From CAWGCE01 sp964480915 (GTDB lineage: Bacteria; Planctomycetota; Planctomycetia; Pirellulales; Pirellulaceae), in assembly GCA_964480915.1 (NCBI GenBank), contig CAYZRS010000013.1:1-64000 (forward strand): DNA of 64,000 nucleotides. The letters are read 5' to 3'. The notes beneath the pieces were generated by a model. It made no database searches, had not been told where the DNA came from, and saw only the letters and a list, made by a program, of their open reading frames with translations. A program made the translations under genes and the position numbers. Numbering within the stretch: position 1 is the stretch's first letter; each line of letters starts with the position of its first letter. Of this stretch, positions 51,857 through 60,830 are shown piece by piece.

Positions 51857-52639
51857 TCATGGCGACGGCGTGGTGCGCGTCGCATTAGATTTTTTCTGTG
51901 GTTTGAAACACTGTTTCAGTTCTGCCCTAAGACCGGCAATCTTGTTAGCGCTGATTCGCCCTTCGCGACCAGAATCACAAGCGGCACCGCGGAAGGCGAC
52001 GAGGTCAGCACCGCAAGACATCGCTGTTGAAATGTCGTGCAAATCCAACGAACCAGCGCAACCAATCCACCCATGGGATGCATGAATCACATTCGCAAGT
52101 TGGGAGAGTTCGTCTGGACAAACATGGTGGAACAGACGGGTCCCATCCTTGACAAACGTATCCAACAGAAACTGCCGGACGCCCATTTCGAGAGCCACGT
52201 TAACGAGCCGAATTGGATCGAGCGTGTCGGCTGCTTCACTGTCGGCATACGCGACGGCGACCGCTCGACGATGCGAACGATGAGACGGCTGAACGCCTTG
52301 GGCGTTTCCACTTTCGGCGGCGGTGAAGCAATCGATCCAACGGTCCCAGGCAGACCGCCAGGCGTCTGGTGTCCGCAGGCCAGCCGGGGCCACTTTTACG
52401 AATTCGAAACCTGGCACGGCATTCCAATCGAAATCGTGAATGGCCGGATCGAGCAATTCTCCAGCCGCCATACTCAGTCGTGCATTGGGCACAGCGGCAC
52501 GCACGCTTTCGAGCACATCGACCGTAGCTCGCCCCATCGCACCGGCCGTTGGCTCTTTCACATCGAGGATGTCGACACCATGCTGGCCCGCGATCCGGGC
52601 CTCGGCCGCCGACCGAACGCTGATCAACAACCGAGTCAT
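51857..52639 (-). CDS. mfnB: (5-formylfuran-3-yl)methyl phosphate synthase (MfnB family)
   Basis: 260 residues. MfnB joins two glyceraldehyde-3-phosphate units to make the furan precursor of methanofuran. The TIM-barrel shows the Schiff-base Lys (Lys28 in DILDVKEPTAGAMGR), the second Lys block FEFVKVAPAG, the acid/base block FLLDTFVKDGTRLF and the phosphate-binding C-terminal AFRGAACDSGREGRIS; all appear intact. In planctomycetes and methylotrophs the cofactor serves the tetrahydromethanopterin-linked C1 pathway. Its start overlaps the stop of the upstream membrane-protein gene (ATGA). Other C1 genes are not in the window. Confidence 0.9.
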   Translation of the reverse strand: MTRLLISVRSAAEARIAGQHGVDILDVKEPTAGAMGRATVDVLESVRAAVPNARLSMAAGELLDPAIHDFDWNAVPGFEFVKVAPAGLRTPDAWRSAWDRWIDCFTAAESGNAQGVQPSHRSHRRAVAVAYADSEAADTLDPIRLVNVALEMGVRQFLLDTFVKDGTRLFHHVCPDELSQLANVIHASHGWIGCAGSLDLHDISTAMSCGADLVAFRGAACDSGREGRISANKIAGLRAELKQCFKPQKKSNATRTTPSP

Positions 52640-53205
52640 CCGCGTTGGCCTGCGGGGATAGAATTCGACTCCTCATCACGACGACGCTGACGTTTAACCT
52701 CAGCCAAGTCATGATTCATCAAACCGACGACTTCGGTATTGATGGGTTCGCACCAGGTACCGTTGATCGTGATGTAACCTCCGCACCAATTACCTAGCCG
52801 CCGATCGACATCGCCATGCTGCCATTCCGTCGCTTTCTCAGCGAGTCGCACAACAATGTTTCTCGCTTCCAGATCCTCTTCATCTTGCCCATGACGGACA
52901 CCACTCGGACCTTGCCCCAAGAAAAAGCACTCGACAATTTCGATCGGAATGCGAATCGGTTTGGCACCTCGGAGAAACAGCAGCAGGCTACCCGAGGGGG
53001 CATAGGCGACGCGAGGCAAGCGAGAGGCCCAAATCGTCAATCCGAGCCCAATCCCTCCGGCGATTGCGGCGCTTGCGCCGCTCCAGAACGTGAACGATCG
53101 ACCGCCAGATGCCAACATTAGGCAGATTCCAACCCCGAGCAGACCGGCCCACAATAATCCAGCAGTTAGCAACGCTCTACGATTGGGACGCAACCAAGCT
53201 TTCAT
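52636..53205 (-). CDS. Two-helix membrane protein coupled to mfnB
   Basis: 189 residues from ATG 53205 (AAGG upstream); an in-frame start at 53229 is possible. Two membrane helices (about residues 11-31 and 40-60) are followed by a beta-rich cytoplasmic domain containing YAPSGSLLLFLRGAKPIRIPIE and an acidic loop HGQDEEDLEARN. The tail is basic (KRQRRRDEES). The stop overlaps the start of mfnB by four bases, so the two are translated from one message. No family is recognised. Whether it has a link to the C1 cofactor or is only an operon neighbour cannot be decided from the sequence. Confidence 0.65.
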   Translation of the reverse strand: MKAWLRPNRRALLTAGLLWAGLLGVGICLMLASGGRSFTFWSGASAAIAGGIGLGLTIWASRLPRVAYAPSGSLLLFLRGAKPIRIPIEIVECFFLGQGPSGVRHGQDEEDLEARNIVVRLAEKATEWQHGDVDRRLGNWCGGYITINGTWCEPINTEVVGLMNHDLAEVKRQRRRDEESNSIPAGQRG

Positions 53206-53364
53206 TCCAAGGCCTTCAAGAAATCGCAATTAGCTCTGAACAAAAGGTAAATCGACCAGGGCCCCATTCGAACCTATCGTGAGTACACTTTCTACCGCGT
53301 GGATTCTTCGCTAAATTCTTAGGTCACCACCCACAATCTACTGAGGTCGTTTAGCACCAACCGA

Positions 53365-54966
53365 ATGAGCCATTCCGTCGAAACTCCGAACGAACGACCT
53401 GTGTTGACCGCGATTGCGATCATTATCTTAGCCTATTTCGCGTGGATGATCTTCTCACCTTCGGCTCGAATCGCTCAGCCGCATGGCGGCCATCCGCCAG
53501 CGGAACAAGAACACACAAACGCCGCTCAGACGGATGGCCTTCATGCCGACGAGCCGGCTCATCCTACTGCAGCCCACGCCGGCGACGAGACGCATGCCGA
53601 AAAGCCCCATGCCGATGGTCACGGCTCCGTACCACCTTTCTGGGCCGTGATACCGTTCGTCTTTCTACTCATGGCCATTGCGCTCTTTCCGCTCCTCTCG
53701 GCAACCGAACATTGGTGGGAAAGCAACCTGCATCGTTTTTACGTCGCCGCCGGTTGGGCTGCGGTGACGCTGCTCTACTACCTATACGCCAGCGGGGCAG
53801 GACGGGTCGGCACGGTGCTTTCGCACGCCATCCTGTTGGAATATATCCCTTTCATTGTGCTGCTCTTCAGCCTGTACACGATTTCCGGCGGAATCCGCAT
53901 CGAAGGCGATCTGATAGCGACACCCCGGGTGAACTGCATCTTTCTCATCGTCGGTGGGTTACTCGCGAGCTTTGTCGGAACGACAGGCGCTGCCATGTTG
54001 TTGATTCGACCATTGATCGACACCAACAACGAACGCAAGTACAACCAGCACACCGTGGTGTTCTTCATCTTCATGGTTTGCAACTGTGGCGGCTGCCTGT
54101 TGCCCATTGGCGATCCGCCGCTGTTTCTCGGTTACCTCAAGGGCGTCGCATTCCTGTGGACAATGGAAAACTTGATCGTCCCCTGGGCGGTGGCTTGTAC
54201 GATGTTGGTAGCGACCTATTACGTCGTTGATCGTTTTTGGTATTACCCCAAAGAATCCGAATTCGCGAAACGTCTGGATATCGCCAAAGAACGACCGCTA
54301 AGCATCAGCGGGTTGAACCCTAACGCTTGGCTACTTTTAGGTGTCGTGTTATCTGTCGCCTTACTCGACCCAACGAAAATACTTCCGGGTACCAATTGGC
54401 ATCCGTGGCCATTTCTTCGCGAGATCATGCAACTAGGGCTCGTGGGCCTCTCCCTATGGCTGGGAACGAAAAAAATTCGGCAGGAGAATCGATTTAACTA
54501 TCACGCAATCCTGGAAGTCGCAGCGCTGTTCATCGGCATTTTCATCTGCATGCAACCGGCGCTGGAGATTCTGCACGAGCAAGGAGCCAATCTGGGGCTG
54601 AGTTCTCCCATGGCGTTCTTTTGGGCAACGGGTGGGCTGTCGGCCGTCTTGGACAACGCTCCAACCTATGTCGTCTTCTACGAGACTGCCGCCAGTGATC
54701 CCCGATTTGCTGGGCACGCCTTCCATGAACTGGTTTCCATGCCTGGAGAACCGGCCGAGCAAGCCAGGCATATCCTGGTCGGCATCAGCCTGGGAGCGGT
54801 GTTCCTAGGAGCCATGACCTACATTGGCAACGGTCCGAACTTCATGGTGCGAGCCATCGCCGAGCAGTCTGGGATACGAATGCCCAGTTTTTTCGGTTAC
54901 ATTCTTCGTTACGCGATTCCCTTCCTCGTTCCGATCTTCTTTATCGTGAGTCAATTGTTTCTTTGA
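53365..54966 (+). CDS. Sodium:proton antiporter (NhaD/ArsB-CitM superfamily)
   Basis: 533 residues with about 12 hydrophobic helices. After helix 1 (residues 14-30) lies a hydrophilic section, residues 38-88, with nine His among Glu/Asp/Ala, unusual and possibly metal- or pH-sensing. The transport core has GTTGAAMLLIRPLIDTN and FIFMVCNCGGCLLPIGDPPLFLGYLKG, blocks shared with NhaD antiporters, and LDNAPTYVVFYETA near the C-terminal half. It likely exchanges Na+ for H+ at the inner membrane, consistent with a marine or saline habitat. The RNase D gene starts 34 bp later. Confidence 0.88.
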   Translation: MSHSVETPNERPVLTAIAIIILAYFAWMIFSPSARIAQPHGGHPPAEQEHTNAAQTDGLHADEPAHPTAAHAGDETHAEKPHADGHGSVPPFWAVIPFVFLLMAIALFPLLSATEHWWESNLHRFYVAAGWAAVTLLYYLYASGAGRVGTVLSHAILLEYIPFIVLLFSLYTISGGIRIEGDLIATPRVNCIFLIVGGLLASFVGTTGAAMLLIRPLIDTNNERKYNQHTVVFFIFMVCNCGGCLLPIGDPPLFLGYLKGVAFLWTMENLIVPWAVACTMLVATYYVVDRFWYYPKESEFAKRLDIAKERPLSISGLNPNAWLLLGVVLSVALLDPTKILPGTNWHPWPFLREIMQLGLVGLSLWLGTKKIRQENRFNYHAILEVAALFIGIFICMQPALEILHEQGANLGLSSPMAFFWATGGLSAVLDNAPTYVVFYETAASDPRFAGHAFHELVSMPGEPAEQARHILVGISLGAVFLGAMTYIGNGPNFMVRAIAEQSGIRMPSFFGYILRYAIPFLVPIFFIVSQLFL

Positions 54967-55000
54967 TCTCCACTATCGCGGCTAGGCGAAACCAATCACC

Positions 55001-56188
55001 GTGAACTATGACAACATTGAGGACCAAGCGGGCGTTAGCGCCCTTTGCGAACGCCTCCGAGAAGCGACGTGGATTGGATTCGATACCGAATTCGTTTCTG
55101 AATACACCTACTTTCCTGACCTTTGCCTCGTTCAAGTCTCTGCCGATGATGGTCTGCTTGCCATCATCGACACCAAGGCGGTCCCAGAGATTGACGAGTT
55201 TTGGGAAACGCTCGCCGATGGCGATCACCTAACGATCGTTCATGCCGGCCGTGAAGAGTTTCGCTTCTGCCGTCGCGCTGTCGGCCGCGTACCCAAGAAC
55301 TGGTTCGATGTTCAATTAGCCGCCGGGATGATTGGGCTCGATTATCCATCCTCTTACGGCAAATTGATCAGCCGAATCTTGGGCATCTCGCTCGACAAAA
55401 ACGAAACTCGTACCGATTGGCGAAAGAGGCCACTGTCGGCTGGCCAACTCGAGTACGCACTCCAAGATGTCATTCACCTGCCGAACTTGCACTCTCACCT
55501 GCTGGGTAAACTCGAAGAGTTCAAGAGAGCCGCGTGGGCCGAACAGGAAATTGAAAAATGGATGGCAGACGTGATCGCGACCGAGACACGTGAACGCTGG
55601 CGTCGTGTATCGGGTTTATCGAAGCTCCCTTCTCACTCGCACGCGGTTGCCAAAGCGCTTTGGAAGTGGCGTGAGGATGAGGCGCAGCGACGCGACGTGC
55701 ACCCCAAACGTGTTCTGCGCGACGATTTGCTCGTGGAGCTTGCCCGCAGAGGAAAAACAAACGTCGACCAAATGCGCGAAATTCGAGGCATGCACAGGCG
55801 TGATTTGGATCCGCATCTACCGGCCATCGCAGAAATCATTAAAGCGGCGAAGGGAACGAAACTGGCACGTGAATCACGCCCCAAGAAACCGGTGCTGCCG
55901 ACGCACGTCGACATGTTAACGCAATTCCTGGGTGCCGCGCTGACATCGGTTTGCCGCAGCAAATCGATTGCCCCCAACCTTGTCGGGACGGCTCAAGACG
56001 TGCGGGAAGTGATCGCCAGCCACCTCGGCTGTGCTCCGGAAAACGGGGAACCGCCCAAGCTCTCGCAAGGTTGGCGAGCCGAAATTATTGGCAAACACAT
56101 TCACGATCTGCTCGATGGCAAGCTTTCGCTTCGCATCACCGACCCGAACGGCGCGGCTCCCCTTCAATTCGAAGAAGGCGGCAGCTAG
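55001..56188 (+). CDS. rnd: Ribonuclease D
   Basis: 395 residues from GTG 55001. The DEDDy exonuclease domain shows Exo I FDTEFVSEYTYFPDLCLVQ, Exo II VHAGREEFRFC and Exo III YALQDVIHL (Tyr and Asp of the DEDDy set). An HRDC domain follows at about residues 210-290 (LPSHSHAVAKALWKWREDE and REIRGMHRRDLDPHL). RNase D trims 3' ends of tRNA precursors and other stable RNAs. The C-terminal 100 residues form a further helical domain, VDMLTQFLGAALTSVCR, as in two-HRDC family members. Between the antiporter and permease genes, all in the same direction. Confidence 0.93.
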   Translation: MNYDNIEDQAGVSALCERLREATWIGFDTEFVSEYTYFPDLCLVQVSADDGLLAIIDTKAVPEIDEFWETLADGDHLTIVHAGREEFRFCRRAVGRVPKNWFDVQLAAGMIGLDYPSSYGKLISRILGISLDKNETRTDWRKRPLSAGQLEYALQDVIHLPNLHSHLLGKLEEFKRAAWAEQEIEKWMADVIATETRERWRRVSGLSKLPSHSHAVAKALWKWREDEAQRRDVHPKRVLRDDLLVELARRGKTNVDQMREIRGMHRRDLDPHLPAIAEIIKAAKGTKLARESRPKKPVLPTHVDMLTQFLGAALTSVCRSKSIAPNLVGTAQDVREVIASHLGCAPENGEPPKLSQGWRAEIIGKHIHDLLDGKLSLRITDPNGAAPLQFEEGGS

Positions 56189-56215
56189 GTCGTACGGCAG
56201 AGGGGAAGCGACTGA

Positions 56216-57523
56216 ATGGAAACGTCGCCTGCGACTGGCGAAAATCGATTTGGGCAATGGACGCTGACGTTTCTCGTCGTCGCGAACATGATCGGAGCCG
56301 GTCTCTTTACCACCTCCGGCTTTTCGCTTGCCGAACTGGGATCGGCCCACCGCGTTCTACTCGCTTGGTTCGTCGGTGGATTACTGGCGCTCTGCGGTGC
56401 TTACAGCTACGGACAGCTAAGCCGGCACATGCCTGAATCGGGAGGCGAGTACCTTTTCCTCTCCCGCGCGGTGCATCCATTGGCGGGCTATGTGGCGGGT
56501 TGGATCTCGCTGATCGCAGGATTCACCGGCGCTATTGCCTTTGCCGCTTCCGCCTTGGAAGGATACCTGTTATCGCCAGAGACGCGTCCCGACTGGCTGC
56601 CGGTCGATGCGATCGCCATCTTCGCGGTGGTTCTGGCCGGACTGGCTCACAGCCTGGCACCACGATTTGGCGCCCGGCTGCAAAACTTATCGGTGATGCT
56701 CAAGCTATGTTGCCTCGCCGGTCTGTTTGTCTTGGGAGTCCTCGCCTGGAGTCGCGTGACTCCTGCGCCGATTGCCGCCAATTCGACGGCCGGGCAGGGG
56801 GGAGCGAGCTGGTCGGCATTCGTCGCTTCGCTCGTCTGGATATCGCTCAGCTATTCCGGCTTCAACGCAGCGGTCTACATTGCCGGCGAGAGTCAGTCTC
56901 CGACCAGTTCCGTTCCCCAAGCGTTGCTTTGGGGCACACTCGGTGTCACGGTCGTTTACCTGCTGGTCAATGGGCTCTTCGTTTTCGCCTGCCCGGGCGA
57001 TCTCATTCGAGGCCGCGAAGATGTGGCGGCGGTGACCGCCGATTACTTGGCAGGAACAACCGGCCGTCGCTGGACGCAATTTGTTGTCTGCCTTGCGCTT
57101 TGGACTTCGATCATGAGCATGCTCATGGCAGCTCCGCGCGTATACGCCAAGATGGCCGACGACGGCATCTTTCCGAGCACACTACGCACCAACCCGAATC
57201 GTCCCTTGGCAACGACCGCGGCTCAGGTTGCTCTGTCGATCCTATTCATCCGCATTTCACGGCTAGAAAACCTGCTAGGGTACCTTGGCTTAACGCTTTC
57301 GTTATCGGCGGCAGCGACTGCCTCTTGCTTGTTCCTACCCCGTTTCCAGCAGACCGCTTGGCAAAAATCGATCACGGCGGTGTACGTTTTCGCAACCGTT
57401 GGTCTCGGACTGTTCTTTGCCTGGTCTCGCCCCCAACAGTTCGCAGGCGCGGCGGCCACTTTCGCATTCGGCGTAGGCATGTACTTCGTGACGAAGCAGG
57501 CGCAGAAAAAAAGCCCGCTCTGA
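56216..57523 (+). CDS. APC-family amino acid permease
   Basis: 435 residues with about 12 membrane helices. Helix 1 carries the APC signature ANMIGAGLFTTSGF, with the substrate-backbone-binding Gly-rich turn, and helix 2-3 has the GGEYLFLSRAVHP block. The mid-protein SLVWISLSYSGFNAAVYIAGES is the helix 6 region. It transports amino acids or related amines; specificity is not readable. Its stop codon (57521-57523) is inside the terminator hairpin. It starts 27 bp after the RNase D stop, so the two are probably co-transcribed. Confidence 0.9.
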   Translation: METSPATGENRFGQWTLTFLVVANMIGAGLFTTSGFSLAELGSAHRVLLAWFVGGLLALCGAYSYGQLSRHMPESGGEYLFLSRAVHPLAGYVAGWISLIAGFTGAIAFAASALEGYLLSPETRPDWLPVDAIAIFAVVLAGLAHSLAPRFGARLQNLSVMLKLCCLAGLFVLGVLAWSRVTPAPIAANSTAGQGGASWSAFVASLVWISLSYSGFNAAVYIAGESQSPTSSVPQALLWGTLGVTVVYLLVNGLFVFACPGDLIRGREDVAAVTADYLAGTTGRRWTQFVVCLALWTSIMSMLMAAPRVYAKMADDGIFPSTLRTNPNRPLATTAAQVALSILFIRISRLENLLGYLGLTLSLSAAATASCLFLPRFQQTAWQKSITAVYVFATVGLGLFFAWSRPQQFAGAAATFAFGVGMYFVTKQAQKKSPL

Positions 57524-57540
57524 AGCGAGCGGGCTTTTTC
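57513..57540. terminator. Bidirectional terminator overlapping the permease stop codon
   Basis: AGCCCGCTC (57513-57521) pairs perfectly with GAGCGGGCT (57528-57536) around a 6-nt loop, followed by TTTTT on the plus strand and preceded by seven A (57507-57513) that give a T-run on the minus strand. It serves the permease and the convergent DUF11 gene. Confidence 0.88.
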
Positions 57541-57574
57541 AAGTGTCATTTGTGTATCAACGGTTCGTTGCAGG

Positions 57575-59608
57575 CTACTGCTGCTGTAATTGCAACGGCT
57601 GTGTCGCAGGCAAAGAGGCCTGACGAACTTCGGTACCACCGTCAGTCGCGTAGTACTTCGTCCATTCTTCAGCCGCCAATTTGGTTTCTGGCAAGTTGCA
57701 CTGCAGCTCTGCTCGGAAGACATGGTTGCCGGGCGAGTGGGCTCGAGCCATCACTCGGAAAACCACTTCTTGTCCCGCTCCGATCGTCGGAATCGTGTTC
57801 AGCATGACCTGTCCCGTGCTCACCTCTCCACCACCATTCCGGATCGAGATCGGCTCGATTCCATCTGAGAAGTAGCCGACGACTTGAATGTTCTCAGCCG
57901 CCTTCGTACCACGATTCATGATCCGAATGTCGTACTGAGCCTGCTGGCCAACGGCGATCGCTCCTGGAGGATCGTCGACGTACAGCTTCAGATCGGCCAA
58001 CGCTTCCACGGTGGTTACCAAAGACTTGGTAACGTTGAGGTCACGCTGAGCCGTGCACTGAATGTCGACACGGTTATCACCCGGGCTATTCAATTCGCAT
58101 CGCAATTCGACTTCGCGATGGGAACCGGCTCGCATCGACCCGACTCGCCATTCGACTTGGCCACGTTGGGCATCGAATGTGCCTCCGCCGGTGCAGGCCA
58201 CGAACGTCGCACCCGCCGGCAAGGAAACCAACGCGACCGCATCTTCCGCAATCGCGTCACCGGTATTTTCTAATCGGATTTTGTAACTGGCTACCGTGGC
58301 AGCGTAGTTTCGAGGCGGTCCCACGATGACCACGTCAAGGTTAGCACGTCGAACAATCACTTCTTGATCTAACTCGGTTCGCAGACCGCCGTCGGCGTAC
58401 GCACTCGCTTTCACCCGCAGGCGGCCTGCTTGGTGTGCGGTCAGTTCGATGTCGACGGTTCTTCGATCGCCGGCCTTGATCGTGCCAAGATTTCGCGTCC
58501 CAGAAATTTGCTGCTGAGCCATCATCGGCACGAGCCCTAGGACGACATTTTCCGCATCACCGGTTCCCGGGTTGCTGATCGAGATCGTGTAGACTTCGGT
58601 CTCGCCAAAATCGACTTCTTCAGGTCCGTTGATTTCCATTTCTAGTTTTGGCTCTTGCACTTCGATCTGTGCCATCGATTGGCCCGGTGCGTAAGACCAA
58701 CCCACGGCCAAGTCGAACGGGCGGCTGTCTCGAGGGATGATGCTCAGGCTTAGAGTTTCCGAGTCGCCACCCGCTAGACGCTCAACCTCCCATTGGACCG
58801 TCGTGTTTTGATTAAGATCACGTTCCGAGTGCGGTGCTCCGCTCGATGCACTGTTCGAAAGCACTTCGGCCCAAGGTGGCAATTGCACCGATACAATGAC
58901 GTTGCTCGCTTCCTGGTCACCCGTGTTGACGAGCTTTACGCTATAGTTGGCTTCCCGACCTATGATGATCTTGCTCGGGCCATACGTTTCGAATGCGAGC
59001 GAAGGAGCTCGGTTTCGCAGCAACGTATTGCTGGTGTTCTTTCGAGTTGGCTTTTGCGGATTGGTTGCCGCCTCGACCGGAAGCGGTCTGGCTTGACTCA
59101 TCGGACGCGTGCTGACCGCGACAGCAGGCTTTGGCGATGGTTGGCTTGCAGCCGGCGTCGGACCGACGGTTGGCACGGGCATCGTCTCCACTTTCGCAAC
59201 GGGCGGCTGCGTTTTCGCTTGAGGTACGGTCGTGGTTAGCTTTCGCTTGGGGGCCAAGGAACGCTTGGGCACGGTTGGAATCGTCCCCTGTCCGAGCGAC
59301 CGTGGATCGGCAACCGTGAACGGCTTGCCGATTTCCGTGTCCACGCCACGACTGCGGATGGCTTTGAGCCGCTCCGAAACGGTGGTCTGCTGCGGCTGCG
59401 CCGGCAACGCTTTGGGTGCGTTAACAGGCGATTCGCCAGAAGTCCGTTGGTTAAAGTGTGCGGTGTCGCCGTCGAGACTGAGTGTATTCAGTGTTTGACG
59501 AAGCACGGCTGGTGGACGTTCGGAACTGGACTCTTGAGCCCACCCCGGTCCTACAACGCAGGTCAGAAGAAGAGTGAGTAGCAAGGCTTCTTTTTTCATA
59601 AAGCACAT
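57575..59608 (-). CDS. Secreted DUF11/CARDB-like repeat protein
   Basis: 677 residues from ATG 59608 (AGGA seven bases upstream). The signal peptide (ALLLTLLLTCVVGPGWAQ) is followed by about 170 residues of Pro/Ala/Thr/Lys-rich linker. The rest is four DUF11/CARDB-type beta-sandwich repeats with the typical phrases NTGDQEASNVIVSVQLP, NPGTGDAENVVLGLVP, NTGDAIAEDAVALVSLPAGA and NRGTKAAENIQVVGYF. Such domains occur in cell-surface and outer-membrane proteins of planctomycetes and probably serve adhesion or wall architecture. No enzyme domain or C-terminal sorting signal is seen. It ends next to the bidirectional terminator. Confidence 0.85.
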   Translation of the reverse strand: MCFMKKEALLLTLLLTCVVGPGWAQESSSERPPAVLRQTLNTLSLDGDTAHFNQRTSGESPVNAPKALPAQPQQTTVSERLKAIRSRGVDTEIGKPFTVADPRSLGQGTIPTVPKRSLAPKRKLTTTVPQAKTQPPVAKVETMPVPTVGPTPAASQPSPKPAVAVSTRPMSQARPLPVEAATNPQKPTRKNTSNTLLRNRAPSLAFETYGPSKIIIGREANYSVKLVNTGDQEASNVIVSVQLPPWAEVLSNSASSGAPHSERDLNQNTTVQWEVERLAGGDSETLSLSIIPRDSRPFDLAVGWSYAPGQSMAQIEVQEPKLEMEINGPEEVDFGETEVYTISISNPGTGDAENVVLGLVPMMAQQQISGTRNLGTIKAGDRRTVDIELTAHQAGRLRVKASAYADGGLRTELDQEVIVRRANLDVVIVGPPRNYAATVASYKIRLENTGDAIAEDAVALVSLPAGATFVACTGGGTFDAQRGQVEWRVGSMRAGSHREVELRCELNSPGDNRVDIQCTAQRDLNVTKSLVTTVEALADLKLYVDDPPGAIAVGQQAQYDIRIMNRGTKAAENIQVVGYFSDGIEPISIRNGGGEVSTGQVMLNTIPTIGAGQEVVFRVMARAHSPGNHVFRAELQCNLPETKLAAEEWTKYYATDGGTEVRQASLPATQPLQLQQQ

Positions 59609-59761
59609 AGGAATATCCTGGGGGAGCTGCCGAAACTGTATCGCGTTTATTAAATCGACCCGCTGACCGTTCGGGTTTAGTAAAATATGACGGTCAGCAA
59701 AGAAATCCGGATGACGCCGCTAGCGGCGTCCTTGCAATCACAGGAATCGAGGAGATTAAGG

Positions 59762-60085
59762 ATGGCCGACCGACGTGAAAAGATCGAAGCGATGCTGGCG
59801 GACGATCCGCAGGATACGTTCCTGCGATACAGCTTGGCGATGGAACTAGAAAAAGAGGCTGCTCACGATCGCAGCCTGGCGCTGCTGGCAGGGCTATCGC
59901 AAGATACGCCACCGTACGTGCCGGCGTTTTTCATGGCCGCACAACAGCTGGCAAAGTTGGATCGAATCAACGAAGCCAGAACCTATTTGCGAGACGGAAT
60001 CGAAAACGCTCGTGCTCAAGGTGACAGTCACGCCGCCGGCGAGATGAGTGAATTTTTGGCAAGCTTAGGAATGGCCGGTGAATAG
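59762..60085 (+). CDS. Small TPR-like protein, 107 residues
   Basis: ATG 59762 behind GAGGAG and AAGG. The frame extends upstream to 59687 without a ribosome site. The sequence has helix pairs DTFLRYSLAMELEKEAAHDRSL, YVPAFFMAAQQLAKLDRINEA and RTYLRDGIENARAQGDSHAAGEM, which fit two TPR units. No signal peptide or Cys is present, so it is probably cytoplasmic and an interaction adapter. Partner unknown. It is convergent with the PSP1-domain gene (33-bp gap). Confidence 0.72.
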   Translation: MADRREKIEAMLADDPQDTFLRYSLAMELEKEAAHDRSLALLAGLSQDTPPYVPAFFMAAQQLAKLDRINEARTYLRDGIENARAQGDSHAAGEMSEFLASLGMAGE

Positions 60086-60118
60086 ATTCCTCCATCCGTT
60101 TTAGGTCTTTCACCCGCT

Positions 60119-60670
60119 TTAGGTTTTGCAACTTCCGACCAGACTGCAAGTGGAACATGAACCACTGCCGCAGCCTTCGGCTTCGTCGGTTCCACAGTTC
60201 GGTCCACAACCATGTTCGACGGCGGTCGCAAAATCGCCGATCTTGGCTTTTGATTCGTACGCGACTGCCAACGCGTCAACGGTCGATTGAATCTCCGGGG
60301 GGACAACGCCCAGGAAGTAAAAATAGAGTGTCTTCGCATCAAATAACGTTTCGACGTCGATCAGGGCCGCTTCGGCCTGTTGGCTTTCAAGCAGTGCCTG
60401 GCACGCCGTAAACGCCGCCGTCCGATTCTTCTGCAGACGCGCCCATAGAAGTTCGTCCTCCGAGGTCATCCGGCGGAGCAGCGAACCGTCCGATTCCCCT
60501 CGAGCCGCGACACGGTCGGTATGGGCCAATACTTCGCCTACCTCGAGCCCACGACCCGAGCGACAAATCACCCGACTACCTCGATCAAACGAAACAGGGT
60601 CCACAGAAACGAAACGCCCCACGTGGCCGAATACGCCAATTCTCACCAGGTGATCGCGACAACTCATCAT
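60119..60670 (-). CDS. PSP1-domain (RicT/YaaT-like) protein with Cys-rich tail
   Basis: 183 residues from ATG 60670. The N-terminal part (RIGVFGHVGRFVSVD, GSRVICRSGRGLEVGEVLA) and the central DELLWARLQKNRTAAF and VETLFDAKTLYFYFLG are the PSP1 C-terminal domain. The tail CGPNCGTDEAEGCGSGSCS continues with CSLVGSC, giving seven Cys in about 30 residues, likely a metal or Fe-S site. Bacillus RicT/YaaT acts in RNA processing and phosphorelay control with Fe-S cofactors. The planctomycete role is inference. Confidence 0.8.
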   Translation of the reverse strand: MMSCRDHLVRIGVFGHVGRFVSVDPVSFDRGSRVICRSGRGLEVGEVLAHTDRVAARGESDGSLLRRMTSEDELLWARLQKNRTAAFTACQALLESQQAEAALIDVETLFDAKTLYFYFLGVVPPEIQSTVDALAVAYESKAKIGDFATAVEHGCGPNCGTDEAEGCGSGSCSTCSLVGSCKT

Positions 60671-60830
60671 GGTTGGAGCTCTGAGACCAAGGATTGGAAG
60701 CTGCTATTGTCTGCGTTCACCGGAACTTTGCCAAGCCGATTCAAGCGCCGCTTGCTTCGCGTCACTGCGAATGTGATACTCTGTGTCGCAAATCAAGCCA
60801 ATATTCACTTTCTGAGCCGCTAGAACCGCA

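Noticed and set aside
52037..52690. 217-residue plus-strand frame opposite mfnB
   Set aside because: MfnB signatures are unambiguous on the minus strand; this frame has no ribosome site or recognisable domain.
56500..57807. 435-residue plus-strand frame overlapping the permease gene
   Set aside because: It is very Arg/His/Ser-rich, covers the permease in another frame, crosses the terminator and shows no domain. The permease frame has clear helices and the APC signature.
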